The notes under the pieces are model-generated. The model was not told the DNA's origin and ran no database searches. It saw nothing but the letters and a program-made list of their open reading frames with translations. Below are positions 9,151 through 17,976 of a stretch of DNA of 64,000 nucleotides, in pieces. Positions within the stretch are counted from its first letter, which is position 1. Every line of letters begins with the position of its first letter. Origin of the DNA: Cellvibrio mixtus subsp. mixtus J3-8 (GTDB taxonomy: Bacteria; Pseudomonadota; Gammaproteobacteria; Pseudomonadales; Cellvibrionaceae); the NCBI RefSeq assembly GCF_000766945.1, contig NZ_ALBT01000067.1, forward strand, positions 30,534 through 94,533. The letters are read 5' to 3'. Position numbers and translations under genes: made by a program.

Positions 9151-10194
9151 TTAAAGTTTGCCGGGTAATTGTCCGGTCCAACGCTTGAATGCGCGGCGTA
9201 AATTGGCGGCATCATAAAAATGCAAATGTTGCGCAATTTCTTCCTGGGTAACACCTTCCTTGCTCAGCCAATCCAATGCCAAATGTTTACGTGCCTGATC
9301 AAATTGCTGCTGAAAACTGCTGTTATGTTTTTGCAGTTTGCGTTTGAGGCTGGCACTGCTCATACCAAAATCCTGCGCCGTTTTTTCAAGATGGGGATTG
9401 TGTTGGATATTGGTTTTCAGGTAGTGATAAATTTCATGCAGGAAACCACGCACAACCGGAGTTGTAATGCCATGGTGCCGGTTCTCACCTATTGTGGACA
9501 CCTGTGCAAGCTGAATGGATGAATCGGAAGTGTGCCATTGGCGATACAATTCAGTGCGCGCAATCGATACCGCATTGCCACGTGCATTAAATAACACCCG
9601 CTCGCCCAAATGTACCTGATATTGTTCTATGTAAGCGGGTTTATTGTGGCTAACATGAAATGCCCATGGCAATTGATAACCGGCGCGTCGACGCGTATAA
9701 ACCTGTAAAGCGGTGAAAATCATTTCCAATAAAAAAGGCATGATTAAATCTGCACCAAAATTATCTTGCCAGTAAATGACCAGCCGCTCTTGCTCATAGT
9801 GAAAATGCGGGCTGAGTAATGGCGATATCGCATAACTGTGGCCTGCAAATAATTCCAGAAAATCATGCAGGTTGGCTGCATTATCCAGCTTGGCGTTGTT
9901 AGTGAACACATCGTGACAAAGTAAAAATGCCAATTCGTGTCCCGCTGGATGCTTCAGTATATTTTCAATCAGTTGAAACAACTGCGCGGCGGAAAACTGC
10001 AATGTGTTGTGTGCGAGATCTTGCAGGAAAATACCGGTGTTGCGTAACAGCTTATGTTCCTGGTGTCCGCGGGCACAGGCAAGTTCAATCAAACTATGTG
10101 GCCAGCCACCGGCATATATAAATGGCGTGTCTATTTCCCGCCAGGTTTGCGGAAAATAATAACAATCATGTGTTGTGGAATGTGGGAAACTCAC
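9151..10194 (-). CDS. AraC-family transcriptional regulator (Arabinose_bd N-terminal domain)
   Basis: The 347-residue protein ends in a two-helix-turn-helix AraC domain (about residues 240-347): SMSSASLKRKLQ-like first HTH and EEIAQHLHFYDAANLRRAFKRWTG as the second, with the conserved RAFKRW signature. The N-terminal 200 residues resemble the long all-helical sensor region of OruR/ArgR-like AraC proteins (PF12625). Its start is GTG at 10194, immediately after the TAG stop of the GGDEF gene (stop and start abut), with AAGG as ribosome site inside the upstream gene. That coupling implies co-expression with the GGDEF protein. Target genes are unknown; the divergent receptor/phytase locus is a neighbour but no evidence links them. 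Confidence 0.85.
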   Translation of the reverse strand: MSFPHSTTHDCYYFPQTWREIDTPFIYAGGWPHSLIELACARGHQEHKLLRNTGIFLQDLAHNTLQFSAAQLFQLIENILKHPAGHELAFLLCHDVFTNNAKLDNAANLHDFLELFAGHSYAISPLLSPHFHYEQERLVIYWQDNFGADLIMPFLLEMIFTALQVYTRRRAGYQLPWAFHVSHNKPAYIEQYQVHLGERVLFNARGNAVSIARTELYRQWHTSDSSIQLAQVSTIGENRHHGITTPVVRGFLHEIYHYLKTNIQHNPHLEKTAQDFGMSSASLKRKLQKHNSSFQQQFDQARKHLALDWLSKEGVTQEEIAQHLHFYDAANLRRAFKRWTGQLPGKL

Positions 10195-11121
10195 CTAGGC
10201 AACCTTATCCAGCGTCGATTTGCGTTTTTCTTTCGCATGCAGTAATGCAATCGTTGCGCGTTCAATCAATGAATCGGCTGTGTCTTGCCGGTGTGAATCA
10301 GTGAGTGCAATACCAATACTGGCGGTGTGGAAAATACTTTCCCCTTGCGTGCGCGATTTAAACGCGAAGTGATGCAGCGCGCGCGTGATTTCAGCGCTGA
10401 GGGCCTCCGCCATTATGCGGCCAGTGTTAGGTAATACCAGTGCAAAGCGATCACCTGCATAGCGGCACAGCAAATCAGTGCCGCGAATGTTCAACAAAAT
10501 AAATTCACCCAGCGCCTGCAAAAAACGATCACCTTCCTGATGGCCGTAACGGCGGTTGGTATCATCAAAATAATCGATATCAATAAACACTAATGCCAAC
10601 GATGAATGACTGTGGTAATGGGTTGACAACTCCTGTTGCAATTGTTTGCGTAGATAAGTGGCGCCATTTAATTGCGTAATAAAATCCAGCCCGCGATGTT
10701 CGCGAAACAATCGCTCGCGCTTACGCAATTGTTCATTAATCGCAATTTGCTCCTGATGCCAGTGATAAATTCCCAAGGTTAATAAACCGAGTCCGATCGG
10801 CATTAATCCGGACTCTACCCAATGGTCCCATAAAGCGGCATCTGGAAAGGTAATAAATTCGTCCAGCCAATCCTGGAATCCGGCCAGAAAAATACAACTC
10901 AAACCCAGGCTTAACCATTGGGTCACGCGCCCGGCGGGGCGGCTCTGAAGAATTAATAACAGCCATACTAATGCGAGTAACGCTGCCCCACCTTCACTAA
11001 TCACATCCAGCCAATTGATAACGTTCCAGCGTTTGGTATCACCCAACGCAAAGTTCGCACTCAATAAAATGTTGGCAGCCAATCCCAGTGCCAGTAATTT
11101 CCATTGGTGAAGTTTTAACAT
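10195..11121 (-). CDS. Membrane GGDEF-domain protein with degenerate active site and intact I-site
   Basis: This 308-residue protein has about four membrane helices in the first 122 residues and a C-terminal GGDEF domain (about 140-305). The signature motif reads AGDRF at 222-226 instead of GGDEF/GGEEF, so the metal-binding Glu is Arg. The FKxxND nucleotide loop reads FDDTNR (185-190), losing the Lys and the Asp. The metal Asp in FIDID is kept. An RxxD inhibitory-site motif (RGTD, 213-216) lies exactly five residues before AGDRF, as in canonical diguanylate cyclases. It is therefore more likely a c-di-GMP binder than a synthase (inference). It is translationally coupled to the AraC regulator downstream. 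Confidence 0.8.
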   Translation of the reverse strand: MLKLHQWKLLALGLAANILLSANFALGDTKRWNVINWLDVISEGGAALLALVWLLLILQSRPAGRVTQWLSLGLSCIFLAGFQDWLDEFITFPDAALWDHWVESGLMPIGLGLLTLGIYHWHQEQIAINEQLRKRERLFREHRGLDFITQLNGATYLRKQLQQELSTHYHSHSSLALVFIDIDYFDDTNRRYGHQEGDRFLQALGEFILLNIRGTDLLCRYAGDRFALVLPNTGRIMAEALSAEITRALHHFAFKSRTQGESIFHTASIGIALTDSHRQDTADSLIERATIALLHAKEKRKSTLDKVA

Positions 11122-11425
11122 AGTGCAATCAATTCCCGCATAAAAAGTTTCAATAAATAAAGCCCGCCACCCTTAACAGTTATTTGTGACAATTTTATGA
11201 ATTCAATTTTGATTGTCAGGAATCCGGTTTTTTATGTTGGGCTGAGATGACTTGTGCTGTTTTTGCGCATTAATCCGGAGGCAAATCAGCTCAGCGCATA
11301 TTTTTTTAGTAAGCCTATTTAGTCACTTTACTGTCATCTATGGCACCTAATTTTGCTCACCGATATTTCACATCCCGGCGCAGCACGGGGACACAAACAG
11401 ATGGGGAAGCAAGGTGGGCCGTTTA
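11122..11425. other. Intergenic region between GGDEF gene and TonB receptor gene
   Basis: This 304-base divergent region carries the promoter of the leftward GGDEF-AraC pair and, nearer its right end, the candidate Pho box (11320-11337) and -10 element of the receptor/phytase genes. It is AT-rich between 11165 and 11320. No open reading frame or RNA gene was recognised. Confidence 0.6.
11320..11337 (+). promoter_or_regulatory. Candidate PhoB box upstream of receptor/phytase
   Basis: TAGTCAC (11320-11326) and CTGTCAT (11331-11337) form two direct 7-mers separated by the AT-rich TTTA, matching the PhoB box layout (CTGTCAY-4-CTGTCAY); the second half is perfect and the first has two mismatches. 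A -10-like TAATTT lies at 11348-11353, ten bases downstream, which is the classical spacing where the Pho box replaces the -35 element. The downstream phytase releases phosphate, so phosphate-starvation control is sensible. Confidence 0.55.
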
Positions 11426-14188
11426 ATGAAAACTCAAGCACTATCAAAACATAATTTTTTAAAAAATACGCTGGCAATTGCATTAACAAGTATCGCCGCG
11501 GGCGCGGTAGCCGATGGGCGCATTGAAGGTCAGGTGAAAACAACCGATTACGGTGTTGCACTGGAAGGTGTGAAAGTGCGCATTGTTGAATTGAATCGCG
11601 AAGCGACCAGTCAGCGTGATGGTCGTTTTATTTTTGTCGATGTAAAACCCGGCATTTATACATTGGAAACAAGTTACATTGGTGCTGATGCAATCAGTCG
11701 TCGTATCAATGTTACTGATAACGCAACTACAAAAACCCAATTTCAATTAAGCGGTGTTTCCGGCATTGTTGAAAACGTGATTGTTATCGGCCAGGCGGCG
11801 GGCCTTAACAAAGCATTGAATAAGCAACGCGCCGCAGAAAATATTATTACTGCTGTATCGGCTGATGCGATTGGCCAATTTCCTGATACTAACGTCTCTG
11901 AATCGTTACAGCGTTTACCGGGTTTATCGATTGAGCGCGATCAGGGCGAAGGGCGCTATGTGCGTGTGCGTGGTATGGGGCCAGACTTCAACGCAGTGAC
12001 GATTAACGGTGTTGGTGTTCCCGGCCCGGATGCAGATCGTCGTGCGGTTGCGTTGGATGTAATTCCGTCAGACCTGTTGGAAAATTTAGTCGTCACTAAA
12101 ACCTTAACTCCCGATATGGATGCCAATTCATTAGGCGGTAGCATTGAAGTGCAAAGCTTGTCAGCATTTGACCGCGACGGATTATTTTTGCAAATGACGG
12201 CGGAAGGTAGCTTTGATGAAAATACCGAACAAACCAGCCCGAAACTTGCGCTTACAGCGAGCAATCAATTCAGCGTTGGCAGCGATGAAAATAATCTGGG
12301 CGTAGCGTTTGGTATCAGTTCATTTAAACGCGATTTTGGTTCAGATAATGTGGAAACTGGCGGTGCCTGGGATTTTGAAGAAGGCGCATTGTTGGAAGAA
12401 ATTGAGCAGCGCGACTACCGTATTTCCCGCGAGCGTTCCGGGTTGACATTCAATATTGATGTTAAACCTTCTGAAAATACTGACTTATATTGGCGTAATC
12501 TTTATAGCGAATATACGGACTCGGAAATTCGCCTGGCGAATGTTATTGAGTTCGAAGATCCTGCGGCGGAAGGTGATGTTATTACTGCGGAAGTACAACG
12601 CGAATTAAAAGATCGCACTGAAACCCAGAAAATTTTATCCAGTTCTTTCGGCGGCCAAACGCGTGTGGATAACTGGACAGTGGATTATCGCATCGCACAT
12701 AGCAAATCCAGCGAAGATGAACCACAAAATATCGCCGGTGCAGTATTTAAAATCGACGATGATGTGATTGCTGATGAAGTATTTGAGTTGGCGTTCAACG
12801 ATAGCAAGAAAATCCATATCACCGCTCCGGCTGAATTTTATCAGGCCGCCAGCTATAAACTGGATGAAGTGGAATTGGGGAGCACCAATACCAATGATGA
12901 AAGTAATGCATTTAATCTGGATATCGCCCGCGATCTGGAAATCGGTGCACGCCCGGCGCAATTAAAGTTTGGTGTAAAACGCGTTGAGCGCGAAAAAGAT
13001 AATGACGTCAATGTCTGGGCATCCGAAGATTTTAACGGCGATACATCCCTGGCTAATTTCAGCGGTGGCAATGCAGATTATAAATTAGGCCAGTTTGGTT
13101 CTACTATTAATGCTCGCGCGGTAAAAGCCGCTATTGCCGACGCTGAAGAAGATGAAGTGGAAAGCAGTATTGGTGATTATGATATTACGGAAGATACCAG
13201 CGCTGCCTATGTGATGGGGCGCATTGATATCGATGCGCTGCGAATTCTCACCGGCGTTCGCTATGAGAAAACCGATTTCACTGCACAAGGTTATTCCTGG
13301 GATGATGCCGAAGAAATTGCCAGCACGCGTAACTTCGATAACTCCGACGATTATTTTTTACCGGCGTTGCACCTTCGTTATAGTGTGAATGATAGAACCC
13401 AAATCCGCGCTGCCTGGACTAATTCCGTGGTGCGCCCCGGTTTTGCGCAGTTGTCGCCCGGTCAATTAATTGAAGAAGATGATGGTGATATAGAAGCCGA
13501 ATTCGGGAATCCGGAATTAAAATCGCTGGAATCACGAAATTTTGATGTGGGTATTGAATATTATCCCGGTGTTGCCAGCGTTATATCGGCATTCGCATTC
13601 CATAAAACCATTGATAATTTTGTTTATCAAACCGATTTGGCAGGTTCTGCGGATTACGAAAATTATAAACACGCAGTGACCTATGCTAATGGCGACTCGG
13701 CAGAAATTACCGGTATTGAATTGGCAGCATCCAAACAATTTTCATCCTTGCCCGCCCCGTGGAATGGATTGCTGATTGGCGCTAACGCTACGCTGGTGGA
13801 TTCTACTGCAGAAATCGGTGCTTACGATGATGGCGAATTTGTTGCACGAGATATTGCCATGCCGAGCCAATCCGATACGTCTGCGAACCTGATGGTGGGT
13901 TATGAATCAGAAAAAGTCAGCGCGCGTTTATCCGCAAACTATAAATCCCGTTATTTGCTGGAAGTGACCGAACCGCTGGAAGCAGATTACGATGCGTATG
14001 TGGATGATCAGTTGCAATTGGATTTCTCGTTGCGCTATTACATCACTGATGCTGTCAAAGTGCATTTTGAAGCGTTAAACCTGACTGATGAAATTTATTA
14101 CACCTACGTAAAAAATTCACGTTATAACGCGCAATATGAAACCTATGGCGCAACATACAAAATCGGTGTGAGCTTTATGCTGTTTTAG
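11426..14188 (+). CDS. TonB-dependent receptor with carboxypeptidase-regulatory-like N-domain
   Basis: A 920-residue outer-membrane receptor. After a signal peptide ending near AGAVA, a CarboxypepD_reg-like beta domain (DGRIEGQV...GVALEGVKVRI) is followed by a plug domain (QFPDTNVSESLQRLPGLSI, VRVRGMGPDFNAVTING) and a 22-strand barrel ending in the aromatic terminus YKIGVSFMLF. The plug pattern is that of the large Xanthomonas/Caulobacter-type receptors (TIGR01782), often used for carbohydrates and organophosphates. The start chosen is ATG 11426, behind AAGGTG; GTG 11414 is possible but poorer. It lies 143 bases before a beta-propeller phytase and behind a Pho box, so it probably imports phytate or its breakdown products. 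Confidence 0.88.
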   Translation: MKTQALSKHNFLKNTLAIALTSIAAGAVADGRIEGQVKTTDYGVALEGVKVRIVELNREATSQRDGRFIFVDVKPGIYTLETSYIGADAISRRINVTDNATTKTQFQLSGVSGIVENVIVIGQAAGLNKALNKQRAAENIITAVSADAIGQFPDTNVSESLQRLPGLSIERDQGEGRYVRVRGMGPDFNAVTINGVGVPGPDADRRAVALDVIPSDLLENLVVTKTLTPDMDANSLGGSIEVQSLSAFDRDGLFLQMTAEGSFDENTEQTSPKLALTASNQFSVGSDENNLGVAFGISSFKRDFGSDNVETGGAWDFEEGALLEEIEQRDYRISRERSGLTFNIDVKPSENTDLYWRNLYSEYTDSEIRLANVIEFEDPAAEGDVITAEVQRELKDRTETQKILSSSFGGQTRVDNWTVDYRIAHSKSSEDEPQNIAGAVFKIDDDVIADEVFELAFNDSKKIHITAPAEFYQAASYKLDEVELGSTNTNDESNAFNLDIARDLEIGARPAQLKFGVKRVEREKDNDVNVWASEDFNGDTSLANFSGGNADYKLGQFGSTINARAVKAAIADAEEDEVESSIGDYDITEDTSAAYVMGRIDIDALRILTGVRYEKTDFTAQGYSWDDAEEIASTRNFDNSDDYFLPALHLRYSVNDRTQIRAAWTNSVVRPGFAQLSPGQLIEEDDGDIEAEFGNPELKSLESRNFDVGIEYYPGVASVISAFAFHKTIDNFVYQTDLAGSADYENYKHAVTYANGDSAEITGIELAASKQFSSLPAPWNGLLIGANATLVDSTAEIGAYDDGEFVARDIAMPSQSDTSANLMVGYESEKVSARLSANYKSRYLLEVTEPLEADYDAYVDDQLQLDFSLRYYITDAVKVHFEALNLTDEIYYTYVKNSRYNAQYETYGATYKIGVSFMLF

Positions 14189-14331
14189 ATTTCGCTTATT
14201 TGCCATTAAATATCCAGGGCGAAGTTTAAGTGTGAATTAAGCTAATACAAATATTGTAGTGAACACATATGCATCGGGTTATGAAGTGTTTGTTGCCAGA
14301 TGCATATTTCATTCACCAGGGAATATTGTCC

Positions 14332-16278
14332 ATGAAAAAAATAGTCGTTATGTTATTGTCAGGCTGCGTTTGTTTATCTGTTGGTGCTGTTGCGCAAGAG
14401 CAAAAAACCTTATCTAAAAATATCCAGGCGGGTGCCGTTGCTCCTTTAGCCCAATCAAACTATTTGAGTGTTGATGATCGGGCAGGTATAACCTGGTTTG
14501 ATGCACAAGGTAAACGCAAAGCACATTTGGCTGCATCGGCAGAACTGTTGGATGTGCGCGAGAATGTCGAGGTTAATTACAACAATAAATTAACCCCGTT
14601 CGACGTGGCTGCCACCGTATTATTACCGGAACAGCAGGCGGCGTTGATCGCATTGGATAAAACCGGTAAAAAAATTATTGTGCTGGCGCGTTTACCGATT
14701 CCTGCATTTAAAATTGAAAACCTGTGCTTAAGCCGTGACACGGCTAATAATTTATCATTGTATTTGCTGGATGAACGCGGCACAGCTGAGCATTGGTTGG
14801 TGTTGGACGCCAATGGTAATCAGCAGATCAAAAAATTACGCAGCCTTCCTATCGCACCTAACAGTAAATCCTGTTCGGTTGATGATGCTGGCGAGCATTT
14901 ATTGATTGCTGAGGAATCTATTGGTGTTTGGGCTTACGGTGCGTCTGTTGAGTCATCACCGGGGCGGCGTGTGGTTGATATGTCCGCGCCGTTTGGCAGG
15001 CTCAGTGAAGCGGCGGAATTGGTAAGTGCAGTTCCTGGCGGCCTATTGGTATTTGATGGCGAGCAAAAGAAGTTGCATGCATATCGTACGGATAAGCTTG
15101 AATTAATAAATAGCATTGCCGTGAATGATATAGATGAGGCCGAACATCTCGCTGCCCGTTATGATCCGGCAACGCAGCAGATAACAGCGGTGTTGTTTGA
15201 TGAAGGAAAAAAGCAACACCATGAAGTTGTCATTCCCTGGGGCCATGCGCACACTCTGGCGCAAAAAAAATCGGCGTTAGCAATTAGTTCGGTAACCGCT
15301 GATGCGCAAACTCACGTCATGGCCCGTTTTGGTGATGCCGCTGATGATCCTGCTATTTGGGTTAATAAACACAATCCACAACAAAGCCGCGTTATCGGCA
15401 CTAATAAGCAACAAGGTTTATTTGTTTATGATTTGCAAGGCAAAGAGGTGCAACATTTCAACACCGGTAAATTAAATAATGTGGATGTGCGTTACGGCAT
15501 TCCGGTTGGGCAGCAACAGTTGGATATCGCGGTGGCGACCAATCGCGATGACAATAGCCTGGCGATTTATACCATTGACCCAGCGACTGGAAATTTAAAT
15601 TTTTCTGGCAGTGTAAAAACCAATCTTGAAGAGATTTATGGCTTTTGTATGTATCAATCACCGGCATCAGCAAATGCACCGGTAAAAACCTATGCAATTC
15701 CCAACGCAAAAAGCGGTGAATTCCAACAGATCGAGCTAACGGCAACTATCGATAAAAAGAAAGCGATAAGCTGGAAAGGTAAGGTTGTGCGTCGTTTTTT
15801 TGTTAAAAGCCAACCGGAAGGTTGTGTAGCAGATGATCAGCACCAGCGTTTATTTATTGGTGAAGAAGATGTTGCTTTGTGGACTTTGGGTGCGGATGCA
15901 AATGCAAGCCCGCTACCGCAATTGGTGTTGGCTGCGGGCGATACCCTGGTAGCTGATGTTGAAGGTGTTGGTGTTTATGCAGGCAAGGAAAAGTCGTATG
16001 TTGTGGTTTCAAGCCAGGGTAATAATACATTTGTGGTGATGGATGCATTGCCGCCGTTCAATGTGCGTGGAATTGTTCGTATCGATCTGGACGCAGCCAA
16101 TAATATTGATGGTGTTTCTGAAACTGATGGTTTGGAGGTGAGTTCGGTAAATTTTGGGGGGGCGTTTAGCGAAGGTTTATTGGTTGTACAGGATGGGCAT
16201 AAAGTAATGCCGGAAGCGCCGCAGAATTTTAAATATGTTGCCTGGAAAAAAATCCGCGAAGCATTGCAATTAGAGTAA
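14332..16278 (+). CDS. Secreted two-domain beta-propeller phytase (3-phytase)
   Basis: The 648-residue protein has a signal peptide (residues 1-22) and two beta-propeller halves. The C-terminal half carries the BPP hallmark DAADDPAIWVN, IGTNKQQGLFVYDL, NNVDVRYG, RDDNSLAIY and EIYGFCMY, and near its end SETDGLEV, which supply Ca and phosphate ligands. The N-terminal half is a diverged copy: CSVDDAGEHLLIAEESIGVW parallels CVADDQHQRLFIGEEDVALW of the active half but lacks the DDPAIW-type motif. Dual-domain phytases of this kind hydrolyse phytate to lower inositol phosphates. ATG 14332 was chosen because it begins the signal peptide and follows AGGGA. It is probably co-regulated with the TonB receptor by phosphate starvation. 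Confidence 0.88.
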   Translation: MKKIVVMLLSGCVCLSVGAVAQEQKTLSKNIQAGAVAPLAQSNYLSVDDRAGITWFDAQGKRKAHLAASAELLDVRENVEVNYNNKLTPFDVAATVLLPEQQAALIALDKTGKKIIVLARLPIPAFKIENLCLSRDTANNLSLYLLDERGTAEHWLVLDANGNQQIKKLRSLPIAPNSKSCSVDDAGEHLLIAEESIGVWAYGASVESSPGRRVVDMSAPFGRLSEAAELVSAVPGGLLVFDGEQKKLHAYRTDKLELINSIAVNDIDEAEHLAARYDPATQQITAVLFDEGKKQHHEVVIPWGHAHTLAQKKSALAISSVTADAQTHVMARFGDAADDPAIWVNKHNPQQSRVIGTNKQQGLFVYDLQGKEVQHFNTGKLNNVDVRYGIPVGQQQLDIAVATNRDDNSLAIYTIDPATGNLNFSGSVKTNLEEIYGFCMYQSPASANAPVKTYAIPNAKSGEFQQIELTATIDKKKAISWKGKVVRRFFVKSQPEGCVADDQHQRLFIGEEDVALWTLGADANASPLPQLVLAAGDTLVADVEGVGVYAGKEKSYVVVSSQGNNTFVVMDALPPFNVRGIVRIDLDAANNIDGVSETDGLEVSSVNFGGAFSEGLLVVQDGHKVMPEAPQNFKYVAWKKIREALQLE

Positions 16279-16296
16279 CCTGTTTTAATAGTGAAT

Positions 16297-16327
16297 AAAA
16301 AATAGCGCATCGGATGCGCTATTTTTT
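16297..16327. terminator. Bidirectional Rho-independent terminator
   Basis: A hairpin AAAAAATAGCGCAT / ATGCGCTATTTTTT with a CGG loop lies between the convergent phytase and acetyltransferase genes. Its A-rich left flank and T-rich right flank allow termination in both directions. Confidence 0.85.
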
Positions 16328-16789
16328 TCATACTGCTCGAATATACCATTCAGGTTTTAATGCGTAGCCTTTTTCTATATCGCCCCGAAAGCCCAGCTTT
16401 TCATAAACCCGATGCGCTTCTATCCGCTGCACACCCGATAATAATACGATCTTGTAACAATCTTTGCTCCATGCCAGTTCTATCGCAAAGCGTAGCATTT
16501 TGCTGCCGATTCCTTTGCCGCGACAGACATTGGTGGTAATCACATGTTCAATCATTGCAATCGAGCGAGCGCCGTTGGTGAGTGTAGGGATTAAGCCCAG
16601 CATACAGCTGGCAATAAGTTGTTGGTTGGCTTCAACCACAATCAGGTGGGTATATGAATTTGCCAATAATTCATCCATGCGGCTGGATGCAACATCAGCA
16701 GGAAGCTCTGGATCTTTAGGACGCAGTTCGCGGTAGAGAGAAAGCAGGCCGCTGAGATCGTTGTGGCCTGCCAGTCGAATTATTTCCAT
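16328..16789 (-). CDS. GNAT-family N-acetyltransferase
   Basis: A 153-residue single-domain acetyltransferase. The acetyl-CoA loop is visible as CRGKGIGSKML (Q/RxxGxG/A pattern) near residue 95, following the strand IEHVITTNV, and a C-terminal YEKLGF motif near 131-136 is characteristic of GNATs. The substrate cannot be predicted. It is convergent with the phytase gene, sharing the terminator, and precedes no close partner. Confidence 0.85.
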   Translation of the reverse strand: MEIIRLAGHNDLSGLLSLYRELRPKDPELPADVASSRMDELLANSYTHLIVVEANQQLIASCMLGLIPTLTNGARSIAMIEHVITTNVCRGKGIGSKMLRFAIELAWSKDCYKIVLLSGVQRIEAHRVYEKLGFRGDIEKGYALKPEWYIRAV

Positions 16790-16814
16790 AATATTTCAGG
16801 TATTAATGCGAGAG

Positions 16815-17108
16815 TTATTGGCCTTTGCGCGATTCGCGGATATAGAAGCGCGCATCTTTGGCATTGTTGTAACAGTTATCGAAATTTTCCACCGCTTGCA
16901 TAGTGCGTGCGGCGGTAATCAAACTGAGCGCTTTTGTATAGCTGACGGTCCCGCTGAAGCCATCGGCTTTCGCAATGGACAATTCACTCCAGGCTGCATC
17001 AATTTCTTTATCGCACGCGCTGCGAAATTGGGTTTTCCCCGCGCAGGCTGAAAGGGTAAGGGTCAGTGCAATTAAACTGAAACAAGATAATGTTTTCCGG
17101 CCGGGCAT
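16815..17108 (-). CDS. Small lipoprotein of unknown function
   Basis: A 97-residue product with a lipoprotein signal peptide ending in LSACAG, so the mature protein is a short (about 75 residues) lipidated helical protein with two further Cys (SACDKE and DNCYNN) that could form a disulfide. The start was set at ATG 17108, behind GGAG, since upstream codons would place an implausible polar stretch before the signal peptide. The mature sequence is predicted helical and resembles small secreted proteins of Pseudomonas-type bacteria, but no function is assigned. Confidence 0.65.
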   Translation of the reverse strand: MPGRKTLSCFSLIALTLTLSACAGKTQFRSACDKEIDAAWSELSIAKADGFSGTVSYTKALSLITAARTMQAVENFDNCYNNAKDARFYIRESRKGQ

Positions 17109-17247
17109 GTATGAATCTCCGTGAGCGTTGATGCTTGGATCAACCATATTCGCAAGAGTTCACATTCTGGCGGTAGCGCAAAGGAATGCCAAGCCGAAAA
17201 TTAATTTTCTGTTGGCACTAGTGATCTTTTTTTAAGGTGGGAGTTGC

Positions 17248-17817
17248 TCAGGCGAGCATGGCATCCGGTTGTTGGTGCACTTCGCGATCAATAATTCCAA
17301 TCGCCTGGGCAATAACCTGATCGAGCGAGCCACGCACATCGATACGATAAACATCGGCTTCGTGATTTGGGTCTTCCAGGCTATCAAATTGGCTGTCCAC
17401 CAGACTGGGAGCCATGAAATGGCCAGCGCGCTTGTTAACGCGGGTTTGAATGGTGTCTTTGTCAGACTGGAGGAAAATAAAAATCGTTTTGAGTCCTGCC
17501 TTGCGCAATTCATCGCGGTGGGCCCGCTTTAATCCTGAAAACGCGAGGGTGGAATGTTGGTTTTTGGTGCCGGCATCGCGAAAGTAATCGCGCATCCGGA
17601 TCACCCAGGGCAAGCGCATCGCATCGGTCAACGGGATGCCTTTGGCCATCAAATCGCGCGATTCCTGGCTGTGGAAATCATCGCCATCCAGAAACTCATA
17701 ACCGTAATGGTTCGCCAGGGCTTGTGCCACCGAGGTTTTACCGCTGCCAGACACGCCCATCACTATGATCAGGTTGGTCTCTGCATCCGGGTTGGTAATG
17801 GCAAATGAGTGCTGCAT
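17248..17817 (-). CDS. gntK: Gluconokinase
   Basis: A 189-residue P-loop kinase of the thermoresistant gluconokinase family. It has GVSGSGKTS (Walker A) near residues 20-28, the FLDGDDFHS substrate-binding motif and LKRAHRDELR, all typical of GntK, which phosphorylates D-gluconate to 6-phosphogluconate in the cytoplasm. Upstream in-frame ATGs at 17838 and 17886 exist; 17817 gives the normal family N-terminus. It is divergent from a LacI regulator-transporter-GH94 phosphorylase cluster. If the phosphorylase acts on cellobionate, it releases gluconate, which this kinase would feed into the Entner-Doudoroff/pentose phosphate routes. Confidence 0.9.
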   Translation of the reverse strand: MQHSFAITNPDAETNLIIVMGVSGSGKTSVAQALANHYGYEFLDGDDFHSQESRDLMAKGIPLTDAMRLPWVIRMRDYFRDAGTKNQHSTLAFSGLKRAHRDELRKAGLKTIFIFLQSDKDTIQTRVNKRAGHFMAPSLVDSQFDSLEDPNHEADVYRIDVRGSLDQVIAQAIGIIDREVHQQPDAMLA

Positions 17818-17849
17818 TGGTTGTGGTCTCGTGTACATCCTACGACTAA

Positions 17850-17868
17850 ATCCAGCTTGCTGCTGGAT
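17850..17868. repeat. Inverted repeat ATCCAGC-5-GCTGGAT in the gntK/lacI-type divergent region
   Basis: A perfect 7-bp inverted repeat with a 5-base spacer lies between the divergent gluconokinase and regulator starts. It could be an operator or an RNA hairpin in the gntK leader. It does not have the central CG typical of many LacI-family operators. Confidence 0.35.
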
Positions 17869-17914
17869 GATGCAATGGAATCGCAATCAAAAATGCCCGA
17901 TCAATGCAGATGAT

Positions 17915-17931
17915 AGCGCAACCATTGTGCT
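17915..17931. promoter_or_regulatory. Candidate operator, near-palindrome AGCGCAA-CCA-TTGTGCT
   Basis: Seven-base arms with one mismatch lie about 45 bases before the LacI-type regulator start at 17977, in the divergent promoter region of gntK and the regulator. LacI-family proteins usually bind such palindromes and often autoregulate, which makes this a plausible site; the sequence alone does not prove it. Confidence 0.3.
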
Positions 17932-17976
17932 TGTGGTATGTTAGCAAAAAATAATAGCCAAGTGCAGATATTGCCT

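Noticed and set aside
8868..9254. 128-codon minus-strand frame overlapping both SDR and AraC genes
   Set aside because: It is out of frame with both conserved genes and has no independent motif.
17107..17147. Earlier start for the small lipoprotein at 17147
   Set aside because: The extra 13 residues are polar and lack a ribosome site; ATG 17108 is preceded by GGAG and begins a proper lipoprotein signal.
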